From the NCBI RefSeq assembly GCF_052115025.1, contig NZ_JBFRFW010000022.1, forward strand, positions 24,854 through 88,853: DNA of 64,000 bases, given 5' to 3'. Shown here one piece after another: positions 8,385-19,598 of the stretch (position 1 is its first letter; each line of letters begins with the position of its first letter). A model generated the notes under the pieces. It was not told the origin of the DNA, searched no databases, and saw only the letters and a list, made by a program, of their open reading frames with translations. This DNA is from Bradyrhizobium_A sp052115025. Lineage in GTDB: Bacteria; Pseudomonadota; Alphaproteobacteria; Rhizobiales; Xanthobacteraceae. Position numbers and translations under genes: made by a program.

Positions 8385-8606
8385 CAGCTTGTTGTTTTTC
8401 GCATTGCCTGCGTTGACGCGGCATGCGCCCGCGCCGATCGGCGGGGCCCGCTCTTCATCTCATCTCGCTCTTCATCTCATCACGACTGACGTCATCGCCG
8501 CCACGACGCGTCACACGCTGCGATGCTCGTGCACCACAGCCGCTGTGTCCGACGCTGTTCGATGATCGACGTGAACGCACGGTGCGCGGCAACACGCCCG
8601 GCGAGG
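8385..8606. repeat. Intergenic spacer with a 17-bp tandem duplication
   Basis: CGCTCTTCATCTCATC occurs twice in tandem at 8449-8464 and 8466-8481 (17-bp period). The rest of this stretch, between the RNA terminator and the convergent DUF1223 gene, shows no gene or terminator I can support. Confidence 0.6.
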
Positions 8607-9389
8607 TCAGTGCAGCGCCGTATAGGCGGCGCCGAGCATCAGGCCCGGTTTCTCGCGGCTGCCGTCCTGGACATACACCACCGCGGCGTCGACGCCGTCG
8701 CCCTTGATGTTTTCCAGCGGCACGGTCCAGCTGCCGGGCTTGCCGGTCCAGTCGCCGACCTTCAGCCAGTTGCGCACGACGTTGTAGTAGGTGACCTCCT
8801 GGCCGCGGTTCTCGCCACGCCCGATCCGGATCGGCACCGAGCGCGAGATCGCGCAGACCCACACCTCACCGCGCTCCGCTGCGCTGTTGCCGGCGGAGAC
8901 CGAGACATTGAGCTGCTTGTCGGCCTGCTTGATCGACACCGGCACTGACATCACGCCGCCTTCGGCGCGGGTGCGTGTCGCCGCGTCCTCGATGCCGGAG
9001 CGATCGCTGCCGAGCACATGCATCGCGCCGTTCACCACCACCTGCGGCGTGTAGACCTCACGGTCGCCGCGCATGTGGGAATAGGCCTTTTGCTTCGCGG
9101 AGAAGCGCGAGTTGGCCAGCGTGTCCTTCCAGCCGAGATAGTCCCAGTAGTCGATCGGCATGCTGATCGCGATAATCGACGGGTCCTTGGCGAGCTCACC
9201 CAGCACCTTGTCCGCCGCCGGGCATGACGAACAGCCCTGCGAGGTGAACAGTTCGACGACCGCGCGGGGGTCGGCCTGCGCCCGCGCGCCGAACAGGATG
9301 GCGAGGCAGACGCCGAACAGCGCCGACAAGCGCAGCGACGCGAGATCCTGCAGCGGCAATTTGCGGTCTTCGACGGTGATGATGCCCAT
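8607..9389 (-). CDS. DUF1223 thioredoxin-like secreted protein
   Basis: Protein of about 260 residues starting at ATG 9389. A hydrophobic segment ending FGARAQA near residue 40 suggests export. The mature part opens DPRAVVELFTSQGCSSCPAADKVL, a thioredoxin-fold start with a CSSC redox-type motif (residues 52-55). YTPQVVVNGAMHVLGSDR near residue 130 and DGVDAAVVYVQDG near the C-terminus also fit DUF1223. The family is presumed to be a periplasmic thiol/disulfide protein; its partner is unknown. It lies downstream of acnA on the same strand, but a terminator (9441-9473) separates them. Confidence 0.85.
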   Translation of the reverse strand: MGIITVEDRKLPLQDLASLRLSALFGVCLAILFGARAQADPRAVVELFTSQGCSSCPAADKVLGELAKDPSIIAISMPIDYWDYLGWKDTLANSRFSAKQKAYSHMRGDREVYTPQVVVNGAMHVLGSDRSGIEDAATRTRAEGGVMSVPVSIKQADKQLNVSVSAGNSAAERGEVWVCAISRSVPIRIGRGENRGQEVTYYNVVRNWLKVGDWTGKPGSWTVPLENIKGDGVDAAVVYVQDGSREKPGLMLGAAYTALH

Positions 9390-9440
9390 CCGAACGTCAG
9401 ACGCGGGGAGCGCCTTCTCCACCAATGTCCCTGCCCCCCT

Positions 9441-9473
9441 CAAAAAGAAGGCGGCTTTTTCATAAGCCGCCTT
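9441..9473 (-). terminator. Rho-independent terminator after acnA
   Basis: On the minus strand AAGGCGGC pairs with GCCGCCTT (9473-9448) and is followed by CTTTTTG. It lies about 45 bases past the acnA stop. Confidence 0.85.
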
Positions 9474-9518
9474 CCATTCACCTGCCACTCACTTCGCGGT
9501 GAGGGCGTCTTGAGCCGA

Positions 9519-12239
<2,721 letters not shown>

Positions 12240-12603
12240 GTGAGGCAATCCTGATTGGGACGTGGGAAGGACACCCGTGGGGTAGTCTCGGGGGCAGTCT
12301 GAGGTATCTTGATACCCTAGCATGCGGGGGGATCGGAGGACACAAAAAGCCTCCCACCAGCACAACTCAAGGCACCGTCGACCCCGGTTTATAATGTTTT
12401 TAAAGTAGTCGCCAAGACTAATACGAATGCGTTTGCCATACGAACCAGATATGGCTCGCCGCTGTTTCTGGTCCTCCGCTGCCCGCAATGTCGAAGTCCA
12501 ATCCCATCGGCGCATCGTCGTCAGCGGTACGGCCGCTGCGGCGCGTCGGCCCGCAGCTCGAAACCGATACCCTTTTGCCGGCATCCTGCTTAGAAAGGCG
12601 GCG
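12240..12603. other. Divergent acnA/ccmA intergenic region
   Basis: About 360 bases between divergent genes. On the minus strand the acnA leader contains a GGTATC-TT-GATACC inverted repeat (12303-12316), about 65 bases before the acnA start, and the short repeat GGAGG...CCTCC. The acnA promoter candidate is listed separately. In the ccmA direction the frame is open upstream of the ATG, but the translation (MRLPYEPDMARRCFW...) does not resemble CcmA, so I treat it as untranslated. Confidence 0.5.
12388..12415 (-). promoter_or_regulatory. Putative sigma-70-type promoter of acnA
   Basis: On the minus strand TTGGCG (12415-12410) and TATAAA (12393-12388) are spaced by 16 bases in an otherwise GC-rich area, about 150 bases upstream of the acnA start. 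Confidence 0.45.
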
Positions 12604-13218
12604 ATGAGCATCACGCGTCTTTCCGGCACCGGCCTGACCTGCATTCGCGGCGGGCGCGAGGTGTTTGCCGGGCTGGATTTCGAGGTGACCGCAGGAGAAG
12701 CGCTCGCGGTCACCGGCCACAACGGTGCCGGCAAGTCGTCGCTGCTGCGCCTGATCGCCGGGCTACTGCCGGCCGCGCAGGGGCGAATCGCCATCGAGGG
12801 CAATCCTGCGACCGATCTCTCGCTGGCCGAGCAGATCCACTATCTCGGCCACCGCGATGCGCTCAAACCGACCCTGACCGTGCAGGAAAACCTCGCCTTC
12901 TGGCTGGATTTCCTCGGCGGCGAACGCAACACGCTCGATGCCAGCCTCGCCACCGCCGGCCTTGCCCATATCGCCCGGCTGCCGGCCGCGACCCTGTCGG
13001 CAGGGCAGCGGCGGCGGCTGTCGATGGCCCGCCTGATCGCGGTCAAACGACCGGTGTGGCTGCTGGACGAGCCGACCTCGGCGCTCGACGCCGATGGCCA
13101 GGCGCTGATCGCACGGCTGATGTCCGGCCATCTGACGCAGGGCGGCCTCGTCATCGCCGCCACCCACGGCCCGCTCGGCATCACCGCGCGCGAACAGCGA
13201 ATCGGCCGCGCCGCATGA
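12604..13218 (+). CDS. ccmA: Haem exporter ATP-binding protein CcmA
   Basis: ATPase of 204 residues in the CcmABCD complex, which releases holo-CcmE for cytochrome c maturation. It has Walker A GHNGAGKSS (about residue 38), the Q-loop region IHYLGHRDALKPTLTVQENL typical of CcmA, the signature LSAGQRRRLSMARL and Walker B VWLLDEPTSALD. The stop TGA overlaps the ccmB ATG at 13215. The short length and the LGHRDALK segment separate it from general ABC ATPases. Confidence 0.93.
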   Translation: MSITRLSGTGLTCIRGGREVFAGLDFEVTAGEALAVTGHNGAGKSSLLRLIAGLLPAAQGRIAIEGNPATDLSLAEQIHYLGHRDALKPTLTVQENLAFWLDFLGGERNTLDASLATAGLAHIARLPAATLSAGQRRRLSMARLIAVKRPVWLLDEPTSALDADGQALIARLMSGHLTQGGLVIAATHGPLGITAREQRIGRAA

Positions 13219-13874
13219 TTGCACTGATCCGCCGCGACCTTCGCATGGCCCTGCGCGCCGGTGGCGGCGCGCTGACCGGCGTGCTGTTCTTTCTCGCCGT
13301 GGTGGTGCTGATCCCGTTCGCGCTCGGCCCCGACCTGGCGCTGCTGCGCCGCCTCGGCCCGGCGATCCTGTGGCTCGGCGCGCTGCTGGCCAGCCTTCTG
13401 ACCCTCGACCGCCTGTTCACCGCCGATCATGAGGACGGCTCGCTCGACCTCATCCTGATGGGGCGCCAGCCGCTGGAACTGGCGTGCCTTGCGAAGGCGA
13501 TCGCGCACTGGATCGCCGCCGGCGTGCCGCTGATCGTCGCCTCCCCGGTGCTCGGCCTGCTGCTCAACCTCGACCTGGCGGCCACCGGCGCGGTGGCGCT
13601 GACGCTGCTGATCGGCACGCCGGCGCTGACCCTGACGGGCATGATCGGTGCCGCCCTCGCGGTGAGCCTGCGCCGCGGCGGCCTGCTGCTCGCGGTGCTG
13701 GTGCTGCCGTTGTCGATCCCGGTGCTGATTTTCGGCGTCGCCGCCTCCAGCGCTGTTGCCACCCCCGGGGCGGAGTTCGGCGCGCCGCTGTCGATCCTCG
13801 CCGCGCTGTCGCTGGTCGGCCTCGTGGTCGGGCCGGTCGCCGCGGCCGCCTCGCTGCGCCAGGGATTGGATTGA
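13215..13874 (+). CDS. ccmB: Haem exporter permease CcmB
   Basis: Inner-membrane protein of 219 residues with six hydrophobic segments. It starts MIALIRRDLRMALRAGGGAL and contains DRLFTADHEDGSLDLILMGRQPLE, a typical CcmB loop (about residues 70-95). It is translationally coupled to ccmA through ATGA. Unlike the usual cluster, the next gene is not ccmC but an amidohydrolase that starts 155 bases downstream. Confidence 0.93.
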   Translation: MIALIRRDLRMALRAGGGALTGVLFFLAVVVLIPFALGPDLALLRRLGPAILWLGALLASLLTLDRLFTADHEDGSLDLILMGRQPLELACLAKAIAHWIAAGVPLIVASPVLGLLLNLDLAATGAVALTLLIGTPALTLTGMIGAALAVSLRRGGLLLAVLVLPLSIPVLIFGVAASSAVATPGAEFGAPLSILAALSLVGLVVGPVAAAASLRQGLD

Positions 13875-14029
13875 GGGCTGGACTTAAGAGCAGGACTTAA
13901 GACCCTATCCTGCGTTGTTCATTGACGGGGCACAACCTTGTGCCGCAAAAACACCCGACTGTGCCTGCACCAGAGCCTCTCCGGTCCGTGCCGGACCGCC
14001 CGCCGAACGCCCGCAGAGACCACGATACG

Positions 14030-15097
14030 ATGACCGATTCCGCTGTCCGCCGCCCCACGGCCGCCACTTGCGGCTGCTGCCTCAGCCGCCGCCAGATGCT
14101 GGCGGGCGGCGCGGCGTTCGCGGCGAGCGCCGTCGGCCTGCACCATGCCGCCCGCGCGCAGACCGCGACAGTGCCGTTCCGCATCGACGTGCACCATCAC
14201 CTGACGCCGCCGGACTACGTCACCGCCATCACCGGCAAGGCGCATCTGCCGGTGCCGGCTGCAAACTGGTCGCTCGCCAAATCACTCGACGACATGGACG
14301 CCGCCGGCGTGCAGACCGCGGTGCTGTCGATCTCCACGCCCGGCCTGTGGTTCGGCGATGCCGCTGCCGCCGCCAGGCTGGCGCGCGGCTGCAACGACTA
14401 CATGGCGCGGCTGATCGCCGACAATCCCGGCCGCTTCGGTTCGTTCGCGGCACTGCCGCTGCCCAATGCCGACGCCACGCTCGGCGAGATCGCCTACGCC
14501 CTCGACACGCTGAAGGCCGACGGCGTCTCGGTGTTCACCAGCTATGACGGCAAATGGCTTGGCGATGCGCTGTTCGTGCCGGTGTTCGACGAGCTCAACC
14601 GCCGCAAGGCCGTGGTCTCGGTGCATCCGAACACCACCGCCTGCTGCGGCAACCTCATTCCCTACATCCCTGACAGCGTGATCGAATACGGCACCGACAC
14701 CACGCGCACCATCGCCAGCCTGATCTTCTCCGGCGCCGCGGAGCGCTGGCCGGACATCCGGTTCATCTTTTCCCATGCCGGCGGCGCGATGCCGTTCCTG
14801 ATCGAGCGCTTCGAGGTGCTGGCGCGGATGCCGCAGGCCGCCAAGATGCTGCCGGGCGGCGTGCGGGCGCCGCTGCAGCGCTTCTTCTACGACACTGCGC
14901 AGTCGTCCAATCCCGCGGCGATGGGCGCCCTGCGCCAGCTGGTCGAGCCGACGCAGATCCTGTTCGGAACCGATTTTCCGTATCGCACCAGCCTCGAGCA
15001 TGTCACCGGCCTCGCCGGCTGCAAGGTGCTGGCGCCAGACCTGCGCCGGATCGAGCGCGACAATGCGCTCGGCCTGTTGCCGCGGTTGCGCGGATGA
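14030..15097 (+). CDS. Tat-exported amidohydrolase (amidohydrolase-2 / ACMSD-like family)
   Basis: Protein of about 355 residues from ATG 14030. The N-terminus has a twin-arginine signal (SRRQMLAGGAAF, residues 20-31, then a hydrophobic run ending AARAQ). The mature part starts with the metal-binding DVHHHLTPPDY and later has VHPNTTACCG, FIFSHAGGAMPFL and FGTDFPY, the amidohydrolase-2 metal and acid ligands. Relatives decarboxylate or hydrolyse small aromatic acids such as 6-methylsalicylate or ACMS. The substrate is unknown. It interrupts the ccm cluster between ccmB and ccmC on the same strand, without an obvious link to haem handling. Export of this fold is unusual. Confidence 0.83.
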   Translation: MTDSAVRRPTAATCGCCLSRRQMLAGGAAFAASAVGLHHAARAQTATVPFRIDVHHHLTPPDYVTAITGKAHLPVPAANWSLAKSLDDMDAAGVQTAVLSISTPGLWFGDAAAAARLARGCNDYMARLIADNPGRFGSFAALPLPNADATLGEIAYALDTLKADGVSVFTSYDGKWLGDALFVPVFDELNRRKAVVSVHPNTTACCGNLIPYIPDSVIEYGTDTTRTIASLIFSGAAERWPDIRFIFSHAGGAMPFLIERFEVLARMPQAAKMLPGGVRAPLQRFFYDTAQSSNPAAMGALRQLVEPTQILFGTDFPYRTSLEHVTGLAGCKVLAPDLRRIERDNALGLLPRLRG

Positions 15098-15211
15098 TGG
15101 ATCGCGTTTCGCTTCGGAAGCACCGCGGCGCATCCCGTCCACCCAAATCCGTCACCGCAACGTCATTGCGCCGCGCCTGACATTGCCGGCCGTTCTGCTA
15201 TAAGGCCGCCC

Positions 15212-15943
15212 ATGGCTCTGATCGATCTCGCGAACCCCACTCGTTTCCTGGCGCTGGCCGGGCGAGCGCTGCCATGGCTGGCCGCCGCCACCGTGATCCT
15301 GCTGCTGGTCGGCCTGCAGCAGTCCTACGTGGCGCCCGACGACTACCAGCAGGGCGCGACCGTCAAGATCATGTTCATCCATGTGCCCAATGCCTGGCTG
15401 TCGATGTTCGTGTGGGGCGTGATGAGCGTCGCCTCCCTCGGCACGCTGGTGTGGCGCCATCCGCTCGCCGACGTCGCCGCCAAGGCCGCCGCGCCGCTCG
15501 GCGCCGCGTTCACCTTCCTCGCCCTCGTCACCGGCTCGCTGTGGGGCCGGCCGATGTGGGGCACCTACTGGGAATGGGACGCCCGGCTGACCTCGGTGCT
15601 GATCCTGTTCCTGATGTATCTCGGCCTGATGGCGCTGTGGCATGCGGTGGAGGATCCCTCCCGCGCCGGCCGCGCCGCCGCGGTGCTGACGCTGGTCGGC
15701 GCCGTCAACCTGCCGATCATCAAGTTCTCGGTCGACTGGTGGAACACGCTGCACCAGGGCGCCTCGGTGCTGCGGATGGGCGGTTCGACCCTCGATCCTG
15801 CGTTCCTGCGGCCGCTGCTGATCATGGCGGTGGCGTTCACGCTGCTGTTCGTCACACTGCACATCGCGGCGATGCGCAACGAGATCCTGCGGCGACGGGT
15901 CCGCACCCTGCAGATGCTGCAGGCCAGCCAGCAGCCCGTGTGA
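15212..15943 (+). CDS. ccmC: Haem exporter / haem-handling protein CcmC
   Basis: Membrane protein of 243 residues with six helices and the tryptophan-rich haem-binding motif WGTYWEWDARLTS (about residues 117-129), flanked by His in IMFIHVPNAWLSM and WWNTLHQG. CcmC loads haem onto CcmE. A short leader of about 115 bases separates it from the amidohydrolase. Its stop (15941-15943) lies just before ccmD, which may start at an overlapping GTG (15940) or at ATG 15952. Confidence 0.95.
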   Translation: MALIDLANPTRFLALAGRALPWLAAATVILLLVGLQQSYVAPDDYQQGATVKIMFIHVPNAWLSMFVWGVMSVASLGTLVWRHPLADVAAKAAAPLGAAFTFLALVTGSLWGRPMWGTYWEWDARLTSVLILFLMYLGLMALWHAVEDPSRAGRAAAVLTLVGAVNLPIIKFSVDWWNTLHQGASVLRMGGSTLDPAFLRPLLIMAVAFTLLFVTLHIAAMRNEILRRRVRTLQMLQASQQPV

Positions 15944-15951
15944 GCGCCGCC

Positions 15952-16119
15952 ATGCTCGGCCCCTATGCCACCTTCATTGTCGGATCCTACGCGGTCGCCG
16001 CCCTGGTGGTGCTGGCACTGATCGTCTGGGTGATGGCCGACCACCGCCGCCAGCAGGCGACCCTGCGCGACCTCGAGGCGAGCGGCGTGACGCGGCGCTC
16101 GGGACGCGAGGCGGCATGA
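15952..16119 (+). CDS. ccmD: Haem exporter protein CcmD
   Basis: Small protein of about 55 residues with one transmembrane helix (YATFIVGSYAVAALVVLALIV) followed by a basic stretch, as in CcmD, which bridges CcmABC and CcmE. GTG 15940 would overlap the ccmC stop in GTGA and add four residues (start VSAAML). The stop overlaps the ccmG ATG (ATGA at 16116-16119). Confidence 0.85.
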   Translation: MLGPYATFIVGSYAVAALVVLALIVWVMADHRRQQATLRDLEASGVTRRSGREAA

Positions 16120-16733
16120 CCACGGCCCCGCCGCAAAGCCCGACCCCTTCCGCGCGCCGACGCTCCTGGCTGGTCGCCGCGCCGCTGGTGGTGTTCGCGG
16201 GCCTTGCCGCGATCTTCTGGTTCCGCCTCGGCTCCGGCGATCCCTCGCGCATTCCCTCCGCCCTGATCGGCCGTCCCGCGCCGCAGACCGCACTGGCGCC
16301 GCTGGAGGGCCTGACCGATGGCGGCACGGCGGTGCCCGGCCTCGATCCCGCCGCGCTCAAGGGCCGGGTCAGCCTGGTCAACGTCTGGGCGTCGTGGTGC
16401 GTGCCCTGCCATGACGAAGCGCCGCTGCTGCTCGCGCTCGGCAAGGACAAGACGCTGCAGGCCAAGGGCCTGCAGGTGATCGGCATCAACTACAAGGACG
16501 CGCCCGACAACGCGCGGCGCTTCCTCGGCCGCTACGGCAATCCGTTCAACCGCGTCGGCGTCGATCCCAACGGCCGCGCCTCGATCGAATGGGGCGTCTA
16601 CGGCGTCCCCGAAACCTTCGTGGTCGGCCGCGACGGCCGCATCGCCTACAAGCTGGTCGGCCCGATCACCCCCGAGAACATCGACGGCGTCCTGAAAGCC
16701 GAGATTCTCAAGGCCATCGGTGCGGGAGCCTAA
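16116..16733 (+). CDS. ccmG: Cytochrome c maturation thiol:disulfide reductase CcmG (DsbE)
   Basis: Membrane-anchored periplasmic thioredoxin of 205 residues: a single N-terminal helix (about residues 17-36), then the redox motif NVWASWCVPCHDEAP near residue 92, GINYKD, and the cis-Pro segment YGVPETFVV near residue 168. It reduces apocytochrome c haem-binding cysteines for the Ccm system. It is last in the ccm run and coupled to ccmD. No ccmE, ccmF or ccmH is in view. Confidence 0.93.
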   Translation: MTTAPPQSPTPSARRRSWLVAAPLVVFAGLAAIFWFRLGSGDPSRIPSALIGRPAPQTALAPLEGLTDGGTAVPGLDPAALKGRVSLVNVWASWCVPCHDEAPLLLALGKDKTLQAKGLQVIGINYKDAPDNARRFLGRYGNPFNRVGVDPNGRASIEWGVYGVPETFVVGRDGRIAYKLVGPITPENIDGVLKAEILKAIGAGA

Positions 16734-16760
16734 GCCTGCGATAGCTGTGCGCTCACCGCG

Positions 16761-17888
16761 TCAGCCGATGGCCTGATTCCGCGCCATGCGGCGCACCAGC
16801 GCAATCGCTGCGAACGTCAGTCCCGCACCGGCCAGGACATCGGCAAGATGATGGCCTCCGACAGGCAGCGTCGACACGATCATCGTTCCGTTCAGCAGCA
16901 AGACTGGGATCATGAGCCAGCGCGTCTCGCGCAGCGCATAGACGGTCATGACGCCGAGCATGGTGTGGAACGAGGGGAAGCTGACCACGCCTTGAAGCGC
17001 GGAGAGATCGATCACCGAAAGTGATCCGTCGCGCAGCATCGCGAACGTGCGAGCAAAAGGCCACATCTCCCCCGACGCGGCGAAATTCCCGAACAGCTGC
17101 GGCGCAGGATCGTAATATGCGAAAGCACCCGCCGCCGGCGACAGGCAGGTGCCGATGCACAGTCCGACCGCGCTGAGGCTGAGAACGGCGAGCAATTCCG
17201 CAATACGCTCGCCGCGCCGGGTCAAAGCCAACCAGACGATCACCAGCTTGGCGACCTCACCGATCGTTTCATAGACCCTGACCAGCGCTGTCGCGAGCAC
17301 CGGGCTGGCGTTCGTCAGATCCAGAAAGCGCGGCCAGTCGAAGCCGAGGGCACGGTCGATGCGGGCCAGCACGGCATCCTGCAGCGGCAGGTCTGCCGCC
17401 GTCGCGAGGTAACTCAGAGACACGCCAGCCGTCAGCAGCGCGCCGATCGGCAGCGCCGTCCGCCACATCAGCTCCGTTGCCGCCAGCGCACGGCGCAGCA
17501 CGACGGCCGGACGCCGCGCGTCGCCGCTGACACGGCTGAATGCGATCGTGAAAAAAGCTCCGGCAAGCACGCAGCCGCCGATGCCCTGCAGGAGACTGAT
17601 CCAGTTTGATGGCGCGAAGGAGAGCCTGGAGTTCGGCAGCCATGCCGCATCGGCGACAATGCATCCCACGACGCAGCACCAGACGATCGCCATGTGACGC
17701 TGCGCAGCCGCGCCACAGTCGCTGAACATCAGCCAGCGGCCGACGACATCGCGCAGGCCGGAGGAATCGGAGGTGCCCCCTTTGTCGGCCGCCGCCCTGG
17801 CACGCTCTGCGACATCAAAGACCGAAGACATGGCGCGACCTGAAGCTGCGATCCCAGCCCGCAGGAGATAGGGCGCATTCCTAAACAT
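16761..17888 (-). CDS. PAP2-superfamily (phosphatidic acid phosphatase type 2) membrane protein
   Basis: Polytopic protein of about 375 residues with many helices. The PAP2 core is C-terminal: SFPSFHTMLGV (about 110 residues from the end) and VGGHHLADVLAG near the end, supplying the phosphatase His residues in the pattern of the Aur1/Ipt1-like subgroup. A long N-terminal half holds four or so additional helices. Possible activities are lipid phosphate phosphatase or phosphotransferase. The start is uncertain: ATG 17888 (MFRNAPY) and ATG 17831 (MSSVFD) are both possible and neither has a good Shine-Dalgarno sequence. Convergent with ccmG, 27 bases apart. Confidence 0.78.
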   Translation of the reverse strand: MFRNAPYLLRAGIAASGRAMSSVFDVAERARAAADKGGTSDSSGLRDVVGRWLMFSDCGAAAQRHMAIVWCCVVGCIVADAAWLPNSRLSFAPSNWISLLQGIGGCVLAGAFFTIAFSRVSGDARRPAVVLRRALAATELMWRTALPIGALLTAGVSLSYLATAADLPLQDAVLARIDRALGFDWPRFLDLTNASPVLATALVRVYETIGEVAKLVIVWLALTRRGERIAELLAVLSLSAVGLCIGTCLSPAAGAFAYYDPAPQLFGNFAASGEMWPFARTFAMLRDGSLSVIDLSALQGVVSFPSFHTMLGVMTVYALRETRWLMIPVLLLNGTMIVSTLPVGGHHLADVLAGAGLTFAAIALVRRMARNQAIG

Positions 17889-18179
17889 GCTTTTAAGGGC
17901 GAGCCCGCTTTCGACCGGGAAGCCGTGAGGTCCGGCCACGCCGGCGACATCCCGCGGACCATCGCGCAGGTCGGGAACGAGGCCCCGCAATATCCGGAAA
18001 TGCGCGCTAAGCTCCTAAAATATTTCGCACATTTATCTGCGGTTCATCTGGCGGCCACGGCGCCGCCCCAAAGCGGCGTTTCGCTACGGGTGTCGGCGCC
18101 ATCGTGGCGGCGGCACTTCGGGCGAAGCACTCAGCAAACCCTTCGCCCTCTTTTCTGGTCCTCTGGAGGGACAACTCTG

Positions 18180-18533
18180 ATGCGTCGTTTCACGCTTGCA
18201 GCAATCACCGCCCTCGGTCTGATCGCGGCCTCGCCGCTGATGGCCCAGACCGCGGCTCCCGCCACCGGCACGTCGAAAATGGCGCCTGCGCCCGCACCGG
18301 CCCCCGCAAGCAAGATGGCTCCGGCGGCAGCGGCCAAGACCGACCTGCTGGACATCAACGCGGCGACCGCCGATGAACTCGATGCCCTGCCCGGCATCGG
18401 CAAGGCCTACTCGGCCGCGATCATCAAGGGCCGGCCCTACAAGGGCAAGGACGAGCTGGTGCAGAAGAACATTCTGCCCCAGAAGACCTATGACGGCATC
18501 AAGGACAAGATCATCGCCAAGCAGAAGAGCTGA
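18180..18533 (+). CDS. Secreted helix-hairpin-helix (ComEA-like) protein
   Basis: Protein of 117 residues. A signal peptide (MRRFTLAAITALGLIAASPLMAQ) is followed by an Ala/Pro-rich linker (about residues 24-52) and a single HhH domain: LLDINAATADELDALPGIGKAYSAAII, then KDELVQKNILPQKTYDGIKDKI. This matches the DNA-binding HhH of ComEA, here periplasmic. ComEA proteins bind incoming DNA during transformation, but no other competence gene is nearby, so a role in uptake is not shown. GGAGGGAC precedes the ATG. The 290-base region upstream contains no gene. Confidence 0.82.
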   Translation: MRRFTLAAITALGLIAASPLMAQTAAPATGTSKMAPAPAPAPASKMAPAAAAKTDLLDINAATADELDALPGIGKAYSAAIIKGRPYKGKDELVQKNILPQKTYDGIKDKIIAKQKS

Positions 18534-18579
18534 TGACCGACAGGGATGGCGTCGCAGCAGCGCGCCACGCCCGTGAACG

Positions 18580-19479
18580 TCAATGCCCGGCGGTCACCAC
18601 CGCCGGGCCAGCCGTTTGTCGCGCCTCGCTCGTCGCCGTGGCGCTATCCGTCATGACGGTTTCAGTCGGCGCCAGTGCCGGCGCGTTCGCCAGCACAGGC
18701 GCCGCGTCGCCGGCGGGTGGTGCAGCGGGCGGCCTGAACGGATCGACCAGCAGATGGAAGAAGCCGCGCCGGGCCATGTCGCCGGCACCGAACACCGCGG
18801 CCCGCGGCCGCTCCGACACGTACAGCGTGCCGAACAGCCAGTCCCAGACCACGAGCAGCGCACTGAAATTGCGATCATAAGCGTCGCGCTCGTTGGCGTG
18901 ATGCCAGTGATGGAAGCGCGGATCGACGACGATCCGCCGCAGCGGGCCGAACCCCCAGCTGACATTGGCGTGGCTCAGCATCGCCTGCACGCCGTGCACG
19001 GCCTTGGCGGCCGCGATCGCCTCCAGGGGCAGGCCGACAACCAGCAGCGGCACCGAGGTGAAGATGCCGGTGATGGTCAGGTCGACCGGATGGAAGCGAT
19101 AAGCCACCATCCAGTTCATCTCCTCGGCGCTGTGATGCACCTCATGGAAGCGCCACAGCAGCGGGGTGTGCATCAGGCGGTGGCTGACATAGATGCCGAA
19201 ATCCGCCAGCACGACGCACGCGACCACCTGCAGCCAGAACGGCCACGCCGCCACCGGCGTACTGAACCCGGCCGGCACCACGGCATCGACGGCGAGATAG
19301 ACCAGCCCCGCAACGGCGCCGCCGAGCAGTGCGGTGACGGTCAGGTTGAACAGCAGCAGCAGGATGTTCTGGCGGCGCTCGCGGCTGAACAGCACCAGCG
19401 GATAGGCGCAGAACAGGTATTCGGCCGGCGTGAAGACCACGGCCCAGAGCAGCGGCTGGAGATAGGCAGTGATCGACAT
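18580..19479 (-). CDS. Sterol desaturase / fatty acid hydroxylase family membrane protein
   Basis: Integral membrane di-iron protein of 299 residues with several N-terminal helices and the family histidine boxes: SHRLMHTPLLWRFHEVHHS (about residues 100-118), then HANVSWGFGPL and FHHWHHAN (about residues 190-197). Bacterial members hydroxylate or desaturate lipids such as hopanoids, ornithine lipids or carotenoids. The substrate is not deducible. The C-terminal 40 residues are a low-complexity Ala/Pro/Thr tail. Confidence 0.85.
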   Translation of the reverse strand: MSITAYLQPLLWAVVFTPAEYLFCAYPLVLFSRERRQNILLLLFNLTVTALLGGAVAGLVYLAVDAVVPAGFSTPVAAWPFWLQVVACVVLADFGIYVSHRLMHTPLLWRFHEVHHSAEEMNWMVAYRFHPVDLTITGIFTSVPLLVVGLPLEAIAAAKAVHGVQAMLSHANVSWGFGPLRRIVVDPRFHHWHHANERDAYDRNFSALLVVWDWLFGTLYVSERPRAAVFGAGDMARRGFFHLLVDPFRPPAAPPAGDAAPVLANAPALAPTETVMTDSATATSEARQTAGPAVVTAGH

Positions 19480-19598
19480 CGGCCGGGCCTCCGGGGCGCG
19501 CAGCCGAAGGGGCGCGCCAGCGCCCGCGTCGGGCAGGCGCGGCGGCAGATTGCCCCGGCGGCGATTAAGAAAGCATTAGCCTTCGCGACAGATTGGGA

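Noticed and set aside
8198..8416. Possible small protein across the structured RNA
   Set aside because: The frame crosses perfect stems and the terminator, has no recognisable content, and RNA structure explains the sequence better.
8449..8481. Two tandem CGCTCTTCATCTCATC copies considered as an attachment site
   Set aside because: Directly adjacent copies with no integrase, tRNA or mobile gene nearby; more likely a slippage duplication.
12427..12603. In-frame N-terminal extension of ccmA
   Set aside because: The extension does not resemble CcmA and would make the protein much longer than the family; ATG 12604 gives the normal length.
16734..16760. Terminator between convergent ccmG and the PAP2-family gene
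   Set aside because: Only 27 bases and no stable stem with a T run.
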